64,000 nt of DNA. Origin: Caulochytrium protostelioides. Taxonomy: Eukaryota; Chytridiomycota; Caulochytriomycetes; Caulochytriales; Caulochytriaceae. The stretch covers positions 85,590-149,589 of the forward strand of contig ML014142.1 of assembly GCA_003615045.1 (NCBI GenBank), read 5' to 3'. Shown piece after piece: positions 1 to 11,150 of the stretch (within the stretch, counting starts at the first letter, position 1; every line of letters starts with the position of its first letter). The notes beneath the pieces are model-generated. The model had not been told where the DNA came from. It did no database searches and worked only from the letters and a program-made list of their open reading frames with translations. Both the position numbers and the translations under genes were made by a program.

Positions 1-97
1 CCCGCGCGGACCGCCTGCCGCCGGAATGACCTGTGGATGGCCATCCGTCCTCGTGTCGTGTCTCACTATCGAACGACTCGTTGATACGCATTTCTAG

Positions 98-345
98 TGG
101 ACTTCTTTGCCACGTGGTGCGGTCCGTGCAAGATTATCGCCCCTCGGTTCGAGGAGTGGTCCAAGAAGTACACGAACGCGACCTTCTGCAAGGTCGATGT
201 CGACGAGCTCGGTGATGTCGCGGCCGATGCCGATGTCTCGGCCATGCCCACCTTCAACGTCTACCGCGCCGGCGAGCTCCTTGAGCAGGTCGTGGGGGCC
301 GACGCCAAGAAGCTCGAGGCTTGCATCAAGGCCCGCTGTGCTTAA
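98..345 (+). CDS. Thioredoxin, 3' exon (5' part outside window or not visible)
   Basis: Cytosolic-type thioredoxin that reduces protein disulfides through a Cys-Gly-Pro-Cys active site. The visible exon encodes about 82 residues: the strand leading into WCGPCK, the segment KVDVDELGDVAADADVSAMP with the conserved cis-proline (SAMPTF), and the C-terminal helix. A full thioredoxin has about 105 residues, so roughly the first 25 are missing. A splice acceptor (tttctag, AG at 96-97, with ttgatac as a possible branch site) lies just before the VDFFATWCGPCK segment. No reading frame in bases 1-60 resembles the N-terminus, so the first exon is probably upstream of the window. Bases 98-99 finish a Val codon split by the intron. 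Stop TAA at 343-345. Convergent with ATG5. Identity is firm; the 5' structure is inferred. Confidence 0.88.
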
Positions 346-521
346 ACGCTCAGCACAACCTTAGATAGGTCCGCGCGTGCTCTTCTGGCCTGAACGCATG
401 GTTCAATTGCTGCTCAGCCGCTATGCAGACCTTTTCGTCTCCGCCGTATTAAATTTGTTGATTTTTTTCTGTTATTCAGAGCCTATCGAACGGGGGGATC
501 GAACGAAGACCGCGATATGCT

Positions 522-2719
522 TTACCGCGTCCGGCGGGTGCAGGGAACCAGGACAACGTGCAGAAAGGTGTCGGGCGCTGCGAGCTCGTGGGCAAGCGAC
601 CACAGCGGACTTTGCAGCGGCACCCAGACGCCCTGGCAGAGCGCGCGGTAGCCGAATCGTAGGACGAGGGCTTCCTCCTCATCGTCACGCGGCTGCAGAT
701 CGGCAGCGCCGCCAAGGCCATCATCGGCAGGAAGTCCGTCGTCGTTCGAGTCCTGCGCGCTGTCATCGTCGTCGTCGTCGTCGTCACTGCCAAAGGTCTC
801 CGACTCATCGCCAAAGGCGTCCCGCAGCGGCGTCGCCAGCTGCGCGTGTTCCCGCATGAGACTCCATACACACTCATAGAGGGTCCGTGGCGGGGGCGGC
901 GTTGCCGACGCCGCGTCCAGGGCGTCCGGACCGTCAGCGGCGTCAGCGGCGGCCGCGCCGCTTTCGGGGTGGCCGGCGAGGTCGACGGGCGCGGCCGCAG
1001 GATGTACGCCGAGGTTGTCCCACCACAGGCGGTCGGCTTGGTCCGGGGTCAGTGCGCGGATGCGCAGCAGGTCCCGCGGGCCGCGGAAGGGCCGCGCGGC
1101 GACGATCTGCCGGGCGAGGGGCGCGTCCTTGCCGCCGACGTGGCGCAGCTTCTCGCCGACTTCCGCGACGGGCGCGTGGTTCAGAAGCGCGAGCAGCGGG
1201 CGGTTGTCGGTCGGGAAGGCGCCTTGCAGCACTGCGACGGGGTCTTTGGCGCCGAGGGCGACGTAGACCCGCAGCGGCACGGCGCGCGGCGGCTCAGTGG
1301 CTGCTGGTGACGTGTTCGTCGACGGTGCGGGCGTCGGGCCCGGCGGCGTCGGGTGGTCAGGACTCGACCGGCGAGGCGACTCCGTCCTCTCGGTGGCGGC
1401 ATCAGCGGCTCTTGGTGGGGGTGGGGGCGCGTCCGCTAAGAGTCGGACGATCCGCTGGTACGCGCCGAACCGGCCCAGCTGGACGGCGTTCCACAGCGTT
1501 GTTTGGTCGTCTTTACTCAGCGCCATCGTGCGCTTGATACTGCCGTGCCGAATGAAATCTGCTTGTTTCAGGAGGGAGACGTAGTGATCGAGCAGCAGAT
1601 CCGCGTTGCCGGTCGCCGTAGCGACCGCCGTGCTGGATGCGGCCGACGTGGAGGTCGCGGCAGCGGCGGCGCCCGGCGTGGCCGGCGCAGCTTGCGAGCC
1701 AGAAGGCGCCGGCGAGGACGCCACGCTCGAGCTCGGGGTGCCCAGGAGGGGCATGATTTGGTCCATGGGCATACCGTCGGTATGGACGATGACGGTCCAC
1801 GGGTCGACGGCGCCGCCGCCGGGCATGACGTCGTGCCACGGCGCCATTAACGCGGAAGCCGACGACGCCGATGGGGTCGCATGCCGGTTGCTGGCGGCCA
1901 GCCGAGCGACACGCAAGTCATGCAGCAGGCCTATCGGAAGGTGCCTGTTCAGCGGCGGGTCGGGGGTCGACCCCCCAGCAGGCACGCGTTTGTTAGTTCC
2001 ATCACATCAAAGTGGCCCGGTGAGTGAGATCAGCCACAACAGACGTTGCCAGTTTTGGCTGCAGTGTGGATGTCGCCAGGCAAGGCGGACACGTACCATC
2101 GAATCGGACCGGCGTCATCCTCGAGCCAACACCGCGCTCGGGCATCCGCGTGCTGCGGCCGGATCAGATGCGGGGCGAGGCATTGTAAGATCTCATTCAT
2201 GACCAGCGGCATGTAGGTCGACCGCCGGACAAACAGCTATCCACCGCGATATCAAATATCAAATGGTCCCATGGGAAAGCAGACCAACTCTCAGACAAAA
2301 GTGACCGGATGAGTTCATCGTTCAAGCGTCCCAGATGTCGTCTCTTGCTCCACGAGAGCCAGACATGACTAATGACCGGGACCGGGATTCGAGCGCATGG
2401 GACACGAACAACTTACATAGAAGGGAATGTCGGCCGACGAGGCCGTCGCCACGGACACGTCGGCATGGCCCGTCGAGACGTCATGGTCTGCCTCGTCCTG
2501 CGGCAGATGGGACTGGCTGAATCCCGACGCGAGACGGGAGGCCGGCGAGGACCGAGGGGCCGGCGACGCGGCCGAAGCGGTGATGGTGCTGCGTGCCTCG
2601 GGCGCCAGCTTGAACTGGCACAGGATTTTGCCGTTCCACACGTGTTCCTGCACATCGACCGCGACGTCAGCGCCGGCGGCGGCGTGGGCGCTGGCGGCAC
2701 GATCGACGGCGGTCGCCAT
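522..2719 (-). CDS. ATG5: Autophagy protein ATG5 (three exons)
   Basis: ATG5 is conjugated to ATG12 and, with ATG16, acts as the E3-like complex that lipidates ATG8 on the phagophore. Exons on the minus strand: 2719-2417, 2236-2097 and 1944-522, giving 621 residues. Exon 1 holds VWNGKILCQFKLAPE (UblA start) and ends IPFY before GTAAGT. Exon 2 starts LFVRRSTYMPLV. Exon 3 restores the split Trp of PIRW-HLPIGLLHDL across GTACGT...AACAG. The helical region reads LLKQADFIRHGSIKRTMALS, with Lys285 aligned to the ATG12 acceptor lysine. The C-terminus ends GVWVPLQSPLWSL...PDTFLHVVLVP (UblB). Usual length is about 275-300. The extra length is Ala/Pro/Ser inserts, an eight-Asp run near 770-790 and an acidic patch. 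The start at 2719 is the first suitable ATG before the conserved region. Exon joins come from family pattern plus splice sites, not from transcripts. Confidence 0.87.
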
Positions 2720-3005
2720 CTTGGGGGGAGTCCAAGCGCCTGGAGCGCCGCTGATCGATCGTCCTGATCGCGTGCAGTCCGTCGCGTCTGCCGTGGCGTC
2801 GATGCCGCTCGAGTTCAGTGCACCGAAGACGGCAATCAAAGCCGAAAAAGACTGGGGGGGAATCAGAGACGAATGGCGATAGCGATGGCGAAGGCGAAGC
2901 ACAAGCGCTCACGTCGCCCTTTCCCGCCCGTAGCATCCGAGGCCCATGGCGCGGTGTGTCCCACGTTCGCAAGACCCACATCGGACTTGATGTCCTCTGG
3001 GAGAT

Positions 3006-3043
3006 CCACGTGTGCTGCTGGCCACCACGTGTGCTGCTGGCCC
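3006..3043. repeat. Direct repeat, 19 bases x 2
   Basis: Two adjacent copies of ccacgtgtgctgctggcc, differing only in the last base. Each copy begins with an E-box-like CACGTG. The repeat lies about 300 bases upstream of the ATG5 start. Confidence 0.8.
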
Positions 3044-3324
3044 ATGCTGGCCGTCCATCCTGCGACATCCTGCGTCGCGCCCCTTCCATCGCCGCCGCGA
3101 TCGCCGCGGGATGCGCGGGAAGCCGGATGCCCGATGACGGCGACCCGTGGCCGGAGGAGCGGCTTTGATCCTCGAGACCCTGGCCGACTGGGGCCGAGTC
3201 GCCCACCGCCGTGACGGCGTGGCAGCGCGGTGCCGCGCGTGCAGCGTGGCGCTCGCCGTGCTGGGGTCGCCGTCACCGTGGGCACGCGCCCGTCCGTTGC
3301 TGCGCCACAGCGCGACGGCGCGAC

Positions 3325-3396
3325 GGCGCCACACAATGACTGCGCCACACAATGACTGCGCCACACGATGACTGCGCCACACGGTGACTGCGCCAC
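3325..3396. repeat. 16-base tandem repeat, about 4.5 copies
   Basis: The unit is TGCGCCACACRATGAC. Copies start at 3325 (first two bases differ), 3341, 3357 and 3373, with a half copy at 3389. It lies between the divergent ATG5 and NC2-alpha genes. Each unit carries the octamer TGCGCCAC that recurs in other upstream regions and ends in ATGAC. Confidence 0.85.
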
Positions 3397-3853
3397 CCCT
3401 CGCGGCGGCGGTCGCCGTCGCCGTCGCCGTCGCCGTCACGGCGGTCCCCGCCGCATGGAGGCGCCGCCTACGGCGGCGCCCGAGGGCACCGCGTCCTTTA
3501 AAAAGGCTGAAGACCCGCGGGCACCGCGGAGGACGCTTGGCCGTCGGTCCCGCTTCCTCTCCTGGCGGGCGGCGGGCGGCCGCGACGGCGGTGGCCCGCG
3601 GGGGCTCGGGTCGCCTGCGCCACACAGCATCAACACCCCCCACGTTGCGGCCACGCGACCCGCACCCGCCTCGCGCCGAGACCACGTCGCCGATCGCCCT
3701 GCAACAAACACACCACTACCATTGCGAGGCATCCACCCCGTTCCCGTCGTCGTTGAACGTCTCAACGGCCGTCGGCCATCGTCACGGGCGCCTCCCAGGT
3801 CCAGTCGCCATCACCGTGGGCCGGCACCCCCCGCGACAAGGCGTCCATCAGCG

Positions 3854-4399
3854 ATGGCGAAGCGGTATCGGACCAAGTTCCCCGTGGGACGCATCAAGCG
3901 GATCATGCGCTCCGACGACGATGTTGGCAAGGTCGCGCACGTGACGCCTGTCCTCATCTCGAAGGCCCTCGAGCTCTTCATGCAGAACCTCGTGACGGCG
4001 GCCGCCGACCAGTCGCGCGACCGCGGCGCGCGCCGCATGACCGTCATCCACCTGCGCGCTGCCGTCGAGGCCAACGAGCGCTTTGACTTCCTCAAGCCGC
4101 TCGTCGACAAGGTCGCTGCCGACGCGTCGGGCGCCGGCATCGCGGGCGCCGGCTCGGGGTCGGCGTCCTCGGGTGCCGCGGGCGGCGGCGTGCCCAGCGA
4201 CGGGCCAGCCGCCAGCGATCAGGACGCGGCGCCCCTGGCATCGGCCGCGGCCTCAGGGCCGGAGGCGTCGCCCTCGCGCCCGTCGACGCCGGTGGCCGCC
4301 CACAAGCGCCAAGCCACCGTCTCGCCGAGTCCGCCGCCGCCACAGTATACGCGGTCGTCGCGGTCGGCGACGATGGCGCGGCGGCGGGCCGATGCGTGA
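3854..4399 (+). CDS. NC2-alpha (DRAP1/Bur6), histone-fold transcription corepressor
   Basis: Encodes 181 residues. NC2-alpha pairs with NC2-beta (Dr1) through an H2A-like histone fold, and the dimer binds TBP on promoters, blocking TFIIA/TFIIB entry. Residues 5-95 match the family: RTKFPVGRIKRIMRSDDDVGKV, then VTPVLISKALELFMQNLV, then RRMTVIHLRAAVEANERFDFL. The pattern is closer to DRAP1 than to H2A, NF-YC or CHRAC subunits because of the R-x-K-x-I-M-x-x-D-x-x-[IV]-G-K-V start and the FDFL ending. The last 85 residues are Ala/Ser/Pro-rich and end in a basic patch (SRSATMARRRADA). The frame is open for about 160 codons upstream, but that part is low-complexity and the conserved fold begins right after this ATG. 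Divergent from ATG5. No intron seen. Confidence 0.88.
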   Translation: MAKRYRTKFPVGRIKRIMRSDDDVGKVAHVTPVLISKALELFMQNLVTAAADQSRDRGARRMTVIHLRAAVEANERFDFLKPLVDKVAADASGAGIAGAGSGSASSGAAGGGVPSDGPAASDQDAAPLASAAASGPEASPSRPSTPVAAHKRQATVSPSPPPPQYTRSSRSATMARRRADA

Positions 4400-5765
4400 C
4401 ACGCCACAAAATCAACTGTGGCAGTTGGTGGCGTGTCTCGCGCCTGTGCCACGTTCGTAGCCGCACCGGTCGGCTCAACCCAACCGGACACCAGCACGAT
4501 GCGAGAGGGCCATCGATATCGACACCGCGTCGGCTCGACATTAACAGGCGTGATGGTCGCGTGTTGGTCGATATCCCAGGGTTCCCCGCATGCCAAAGCC
4601 AGCAGGTGATGATCCCAGCATGCAGCAACGCCAGGCGATCGTGGTGATGGTTCTTTCCGCCAGTCGCCGTCGTCCCTTGCTGGCGGCCATCGAGCTTTTC
4701 TTCGCTGGTCCTAACCGTGATTATGCAGGCCATACGCGGCGAGGACGCGAAGCTTGCATGGCCATGTTTCAAATCCTTCGTGAACCAGCGTGGGGCGAAT
4801 GGCTCAAACTGGCGGTATCGGCTGATGATACTTTCTGGCGGCGATGTCGCGCCTCAGCATGTCATTAGCAGACGCGTGTCACGACGACTGGCCAAGCTGG
4901 TTTGTGACGATGCCTCCATAACGCGCCTCGCGTCCGCTCTTGACTGGTTCACGGCCACGAACCGTTTCATGACAGCTGGTGCTCCTTTGCCGTCCTGTCG
5001 ATCGATGAAACTCGATTATGGGGTCAGCCTATCGACTTGGCCAGCGGGCTCTTGTTTGATTCACCCGAGCCATCCGCGCTCTGTTATGATGCGGGGTGAA
5101 CGATCGACTTCCTCCTCTGCCGAGGCTGTATCATGTCATGCGTATCTATGAATAGCACTCTCGGATGGCGCGACGTCTGTTGTGGAGGATTTCACGTGGT
5201 GGGGCGATGTCTGCCAGCATGTTGGGGGGCTCGTGTGACGTCGTCGACCGGGCGTGGGCGTGAGGTCGTGGCGCCGATCGGGCGCGCGCGCCTCGCGCGG
5301 ACCACGCGTCTCCCCGACCGGGCGCCCTCTCTGCGCCGGGGGCCGCGTGGCGCAGCGATGCCGCGTCGGCGGCCGGCGGCGTCCGGATAAGCTTTGGATA
5401 AGCTTTCCGCGCCGCCCATGGCTCATCGCCCATGGCCGGTCGCCGGTCGCCATCGTCAAGGACGCATCCACATCCACCGTTGGCTGCACCCCGGGGGAGG
5501 GGTCCCATGGATGCCCCGGACCGTTGCATCATGACCGTGATGCCAGTTCCAGGCGAGGATCTCTTGCTGACCGCCGCTGGAGGACGACCGCCCGCGCCAC
5601 GCGACGCCACGTCCTCGTCGCGGCTCCGTCGGCTCCGTCGGCCCCTCGCGTCGTTCATTCCCTGTTGCTGCCGATTGCCGATCCATCGATCCATTCTCCC
5701 CTGAGCGCGTGCCGATCGCCGCATCGGATCGGCTCCTCTCCTATGGGGCGCGATCGCCGACCAGC
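4400..5765. other. Intergenic region between NC2-alpha and the VPS9 gene
   Basis: About 1.37 kb without a supported gene. Bases about 4,550-5,150 are visibly less GC-rich than the genes around them and hold a few open frames. The best is 4590-4868 (92 codons, ATG), which resembles nothing known to me. It could be an eroded gene or chance. The octamer GTGGCGCA lies at 5347-5354. The last 400 bases presumably hold the promoter of the VPS9 gene. Confidence 0.45.
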
Positions 5766-8700
5766 ATGACGGGCCACGCCGGGCCGGGCTCGCCGTTCGT
5801 GCAGCTCGCGCGCGACCCGGCGCTGCACCACCTCGCGGCGCGCTTCCCGACGATCTGGGAGTCCGTCGTGCAGAACCACTGGTGGATCGTGCTCCCGGAG
5901 TCCCTACCCGTGACGCGATGGACCGAGGAGACGTTGCTGCGCCACGCGCTGCGACCGCTCGAAGCGCTGCCGCCGGGCGAGGCCGCCACGGAGGCCGAGG
6001 ACAGCGACCCCGACGAGCGTGACGGAGCAATCGATCGCTCCGGCGACGTCAGTTCATCCACGGATCGCGGTCTCCTCGGGCGGATGCGCGCAAACCCGCG
6101 GTATCTGCGCGACCGCCGACGCCGCACCCGGGCCCAGGCGCGGTCCCAGCTGATCCTGACGACCTTGCACCACGCGCAGGTCATCCTGCACGGCACAACG
6201 CTGACGCCGTCGTACGGGTTCTCGACCCGTGGCGCCGCCGCGACACCCGCAGGATGCCAGATCGTCCGCGACAGTCTCTACCGCGACCGCCGCGCGCGCA
6301 CCTGCGTCGTGCTCCTCACCGACGTGCCGCTGCCGCCGCTGCTGCCGGCGACGCTCGCCGCCCACGACGCCCTCAAGGGTATGCCGTGGCTCTTGCATCC
6401 GCCGGCGGCGGCCGGCGATGCCTCCGGCGCGTCGGCCGCTGCCACGCCCCTGGCCACGCCCCTCGCCACCGCGACGCCGTCAGCCGCCGTCTCCGCCGCC
6501 GCGTCGACGGCCGCGTCCTCAGCCGCGTCGACGGCGCCGCCAACCCCGACGGGCTCGCCGCCTCCCGCCACGCGCGCGGCACCGTCCAGCGACGGCCTGC
6601 CGCGCCGGCGGCCACGGACACGGACCCGCTCGCAGGCCCCCTCGCCGGCCGGTTCGCCGACGAACTCGCCGACGCGACGCGAGCCCACGCGCCGGACCGA
6701 GCCGGAGCCGGAGCCGACGCCCGCGGCAGCCAGGGTGGACGAGCCGGCGGCGGCGGCGGCGTCCGAGGCGCCTCCGAGCGGGCCGCTGGCACCAACGCTC
6801 GGCGGCGTGCTCGACCCGCCCGAGCCGGACGCGCCGGTGCTAACGCCCCCGTATATCGAGATCACGCTCTTGATCGGGCACCGCCCCAAAGGCGCGCTGT
6901 CGCTGCAGCGGCTCGAAGAAACCGTCGCGGCGTTCAACGACGAGGCCGGCCAGGTGCTGTCGGATGCGTCCACGGCGACCAAGCACCTGGACCACGAGAT
7001 TTTGCTGAGCTGGATCCAGGAGCGGTATGTCGAGCTCGTGTGGACGTGCTACGAGATTGTCGAGACGACGATGGACCTCGAGCCCGTGTTTGCCGAAGAA
7101 CACCTCAGCTCGGACGATGTGGTGGACTCCATCCAGGCCTGGATCGGCGAGCGCATCGCCGACGCGCTCCGTGACCGGATCCGCGTAATCCATGCGGAGG
7201 ACGATGCCAAGGTCGGCGCACACTGCCGCAACCTCGTCGACCTGGATTTCCTCCAGATCGGCGTCTCGGCGCAGCATGCGCGCCAGCTGCACCGCGCCTG
7301 TCGGCTCTTCCGCCAGCTCCCGCAGCTGCGCCGCCCCCTCGACAAGGCCACGTGTCTGATTGAGACGTACCGCACGTTGTCGGCGGCGCCGGGCGATCCC
7401 CAGCGCTCGGCGACGGCCGCCGCCGCTGCCGCGGCGCTCGGCGCCCAGCCGGCGTCTGCCCACGTGGCGCCCGCCCACGCGGCGCTCGCCGCTGCCTCGC
7501 CGCTGCCGGACCCGCTGCCGTCGCCGGCCATGCCGCACGACAACGACCCCCTCATGGGCCTCTCGGAGTCGAACCTGCTCGGCGCCGCCTCCATGCCCTT
7601 CGTCCAGAGCCCCGCGGGCTCCATCTCCTCCACCTCGTCGCCCTCGCTCCGCCCGGCGAGCGGCCGCCGCCCGAGCGGGTCGGGGCCCTCGTATGCGCGC
7701 CGCATGAGCACGACCAACTGGAAGATGCATGGCACGCCGTCGCTCTTGCCGCAGCCTGCGCTGCCCTCGACCTCCGAAGTCGTATCGCCAGCCAAGAACG
7801 CCGCCGCCGCCGCCGCCGCTGCTGCTGCCGCTGCTGCCACGGCGACCACCGGGACCACGATCGCCATCCCGACGCCGACGATTGCGCCCCTGCCGTCGCA
7901 TGCGGGGTCCGGGTCGTCCGCGGGCGTTGCCGGCGGTGCCGGCGGGCTGCGCCGTGTCGCAACGGTCGCGCACGCCGCGATGCCGCCGATCCGTCGTCTG
8001 AACTCGCGCGCGAGCCACACCGCGAGTCCCGTCATGGCCGCCATCACGATGGCCGCCGGATACAGCTCGCCCGCGACGGCGGCGACGCCCGTCAATGCGG
8101 ACGACCTCATCGCGCTGACGATCCTGCTTATCGTGCGCAGCGGCGTGGCGTCGCTCGTCTCCGAGATCGCGGCCCTGCGCGCCTTCGCGCTGCCGGAGCA
8201 GGTCGACTCAGGCGAGCTCGCCTACGGGCTGCTCTCGATCGACGCCGCCACGCAGTACATGGATGCGCACGCCGACTACCTGCGGACGCTCGCGGGGGCC
8301 AACACGCGGCTCTACGAGGCCGTGCGGGCGGGCGACCCGACGCGGTTCGGCGCCGTATGGCGTGACGCCCGCCAGCGCGCCCTCGAGGCCAACCGCACCG
8401 AGGACCGCGCCACCGGCACGACGGGCGCCGCGACCGCCGCCGCCGCGGTCCTCGCCGCCAATCCGGACGAGACCGTGAAAGACGTGGCCAACTGGCCGCA
8501 GGCGGCCAACGGCCAGAGCTTGTTCCTACTGGCCGTCGCCGCGGGCCAAACCAAGATGGCCGCGTGGCTGCTGTACCAGTCGCCGCCGTGCCTGCGCCAC
8601 ACGGACCTGGTCGGCCGCGACGCACTGCATACGGCGATCGTGCACGGGCACCTCTCGACGTGGGAGACGATCCGGCGGCTGTCGGACACGAGCTCCAAGC

Positions 8701-11150
8701 ACGTGCGCCGCATGAGCCGGCGCCACCGCGACGCGTGGGGCAACACGCCGGTGCTGAACGCGGTTCAGTATGGCCGCCTCGCCTTCTTCGAGCTGTGCCT
8801 CGTCGATGACGCCCCTGCGCTACTCGTGGCCAACGACGCCCAGCAGAACGCGCTGCATCTGGTGCGCGACGTCGCGGTGTGGCGCTCGGTCTGCCGGCGG
8901 CTCGCCGCGATGGGGCCCGAGGTGGCGTCGCGGCTGCGCGAGCACCGCGATGTCCACGGCAATACGCCGCTGTTACACCACGCCACCTACAGCGCCGCCG
9001 ACCTCGTCGACGCCGTGATCGCGAGCGGCACGCCCTTTGAGACCGCTGCCGTGGTGGATCCCGAAATCGAGAGCAAGACGGATGCGGCATGCTGGGACTG
9101 GGACTGGGACGCGACCGATACGGCCGGCCGGACGGCGCTGCATCTGTGTGCATTCCGCGGCCTCCACCGCGCCGTGGCGGGCGTCATGGCCCGCGCGCCC
9201 CATCTCGTGACCCGCGTCACCCTCCGCGAGAACACGGCGCTGCATCTGGCGGCCGCCGCTGCGCCCGTCGCCGCCCCTGCTGCTGCTGATGCGGATCCGG
9301 CGCGCGGTGGTGCGGATGCGTCCGCTTCCGCCCGCCACGACGTTTCGGACGCTGCCGGTCTGGCCGTGGACGGCGCGGAGGGTGACCGCGACCCGTACCT
9401 GGCGACGGTGATGGCGCTGCTGCGGGGCGGCGCGGACCCGACGCGGCGCAACGCGCTCGGCAAGACGCCGCCGGACGTGGCGCGGCCCGCGGCGGTGCGC
9501 TCGGTGCTCGACCACGCGACGTTCTGGACGCTCCACCAGTCGTCGCTCGAGCAGATCCAGGACGCGCCTGCCCTGGCCTTCGAGGCGGCGCCGCTGCTCC
9601 GCGTCGCGAGCGTGATGCGCAGCACGCTCGTGGACGCGCGCACCTACTTTGTCATCAAAGCCGCCGTCTTTCGCGCGCTTGCCGGCGCTGACGACATGGC
9701 CGACGCGGCGGCCGGCGGCCGGCGCCCCCCCGCGGCGCCGGACGCGTGGCAGGACGCGCTGCCGACCGGATCGCTGCGGGAATCGCACGGCGACTCAAGT
9801 GGCGCCGCCAACGACGGCGTGGCGATCAGCGTCGTCGATGTCACCCGGACGCTGGCCGACTTCACCTTCTTGGACGAGATGCTCACGTGGCGGTATCCCT
9901 ACCGATGTGTGCCGCAGGCCGGGGCCCTCGCGCAGGCCAACGTGCTCGCAGACGGCCTCAGCGCCGCGGCCGGCCACCACGTGTTCCTGCGTCTGCGCCG
10001 CCGCATCGTCCGCCGCCTGAACGCGTATCTGGACTGCCTGCTCAGCCACGTGATGTACGCGGCCGACAGCCGCGTCGCGGCGTTCCTGGACCCGCAGCCG
10101 CTGGATCACGACGTTGTGCGCGCCATGACGGAGCGGGACGTCTCTATCGCGGAGCAGGCCGACTGGGGCGCCGCGCCGTACACGGACGCCCAGCTTGCGC
10201 CGGAGGGCCCGCTCGCGGCGCAGATGGCCACCGCCGACGGCACCCTCGACGCGCTGCAGAACGCGCTGAAGCTCATGGCCGTCGCGTCGCGCCGTTGGGG
10301 CCAGGCCCAGCAGGGCGGCGCGCTCGCCTTGATTCGGGCCGGCTACCACATGACGCGGCCCACCTCGCGTCTCCTCTGCATGGCGCCACCGCCGGCGCTC
10401 GCGATGCCGCCGCCGGCGCTCGCAATACCGCCACTCGGCCATGCGTTCCGCGCGCTCGTGCGCACCGAGAACCGCTGCGCCATCGCGGCGATCTGGGATC
10501 TCGGCGACGCCCTGCTTGAGCGCGTGCAGTTCGTCCGCGGCGTCGCACCGCTCTCCCCGCGGTGGGCGGCGCTGCTGGCGTCGTACCAGGCGCGGCGGTC
10601 ACAGCACCAGAGCCTCGCCGACGAGGTCAAGCGCGTGGAGCAGGAAGTCAAGCGGCAGGCGCCGATCGCGGGCGCGGCGGCGGCGGCGGTGGCGGCGGCG
10701 ACGCCGGCGGAGGGTCAGGCGGCCGTGCCGGTGGCGCCGTCGGCAGCGGCGCTGCAGGCGCTGCAGCGCAGCACGCCCGGCACGCCGGTGTCGGACGCAG
10801 GCGTCACCGTCGACCGGTTCTCCGAGCTCTACTTTACGTACTTGACGAGCACGCAGGCGCTCCAGCAGCAAGCGAGCCGCCTCGCCATCTCGGGCGAGCG
10901 GCTGCAGAGCCAGATCGCGGGGTTCTTTGAGGTAAGCGATCGGACTTGATTGGTGCTTCACCTGTGCTTCATGGGCCTTCTGCTGTGGCTTGGTACTCAC
11001 GCACCTCACTCACCTGGTTTCTTCTCCGCTTGACGATGGCAGTATATGGCCTCCGACATGTCGAAGCTACTGCTCGAGTATGTCGAAAAACAGGCTGAGC
11101 TGGCTCAGGAGCGGCATGCCGCGCTGGCCGAATGCATGGCGCTCCTCTAA
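5766..11150 (+). CDS. VPS9-domain / ankyrin-repeat / PX-like protein, putative Rab5-family exchange factor
   Basis: Exons 5766-10931 and 11043-11150 give 1,757 residues. The intron has donor GGTAAGC at 10932 and acceptor GGCAG at 11042. Phase fits, and exon 2 continues a coiled coil (SKLLLEYVEKQAELAQERH). VPS9 domains load GTP on Rab5/Rab21 at endosomes. The VPS9 signal is in two parts: FLQIGVSAQHARQLHRA...PLDKATCLIETYR (about 492-540), then NADDLIALTILLIVRSG...GELAYGLLSIDAATQYM (about 776-840). Some 235 Ala/Ser/Pro-rich residues separate them. Ankyrin-type repeats (HTDLVGRDALHTAIVHGH, TDTAGRTALHLCAFRGL, ENTALHLAAAA) cover about 910-1240. A PX-like block (TLADFTFLDEMLTWRYPYRCVP) lies at about 1357-1455. 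The frame runs upstream only to a GTG, so the first ATG is used. Function is inferred from domains. Confidence 0.75.

Larger units (their letters stand above)
2720..3853. promoter_or_regulatory. Divergent upstream region of ATG5 and NC2-alpha
   Basis: These 1.1 kb separate the ATG5 start (minus) from the NC2-alpha start (plus) and should contain both promoters. No supported gene is seen. The frames that stay open here are Arg/Ala/Pro-rich artefacts of high GC. The region is rich in simple repeats: a 19-base unit twice at 3006-3043, a 16-base unit at 3325-3396, and a CGCCGT microsatellite from about 3411. The octamer TGCGCCAC also occurs at 3301 and 3616. No clear TATA box was recognised. Confidence 0.5.

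Noticed and set aside
485-520. Possible tRNA B-box (ggatcgaac) on the minus strand
   Set aside because: The consensus ends are wrong, and no A-box or acceptor stem can be folded around it.
2322-2366. Minus-strand ATG with a peptide ending DDIWDA that looked like an ATG5 N-terminus
   Set aside because: It meets a stop at once and has no donor site. Exon 1 at 2719-2417 gives a much better ATG5 start (VWNGKILCQFKLAPE) and joins cleanly; this piece lies inside the first intron.
3325-3396. Short tandem array considered as a CRISPR
   Set aside because: Units are directly adjacent without spacers and the genome is eukaryotic.
5709-5765. Upstream extension of the VPS9 gene frame
   Set aside because: It starts at GTG, not ATG, and adds only 19 unconserved residues. 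The same applies to 33930-33829, 40094-39834 and 47326-47523, whose frames open with TTG or GTG.
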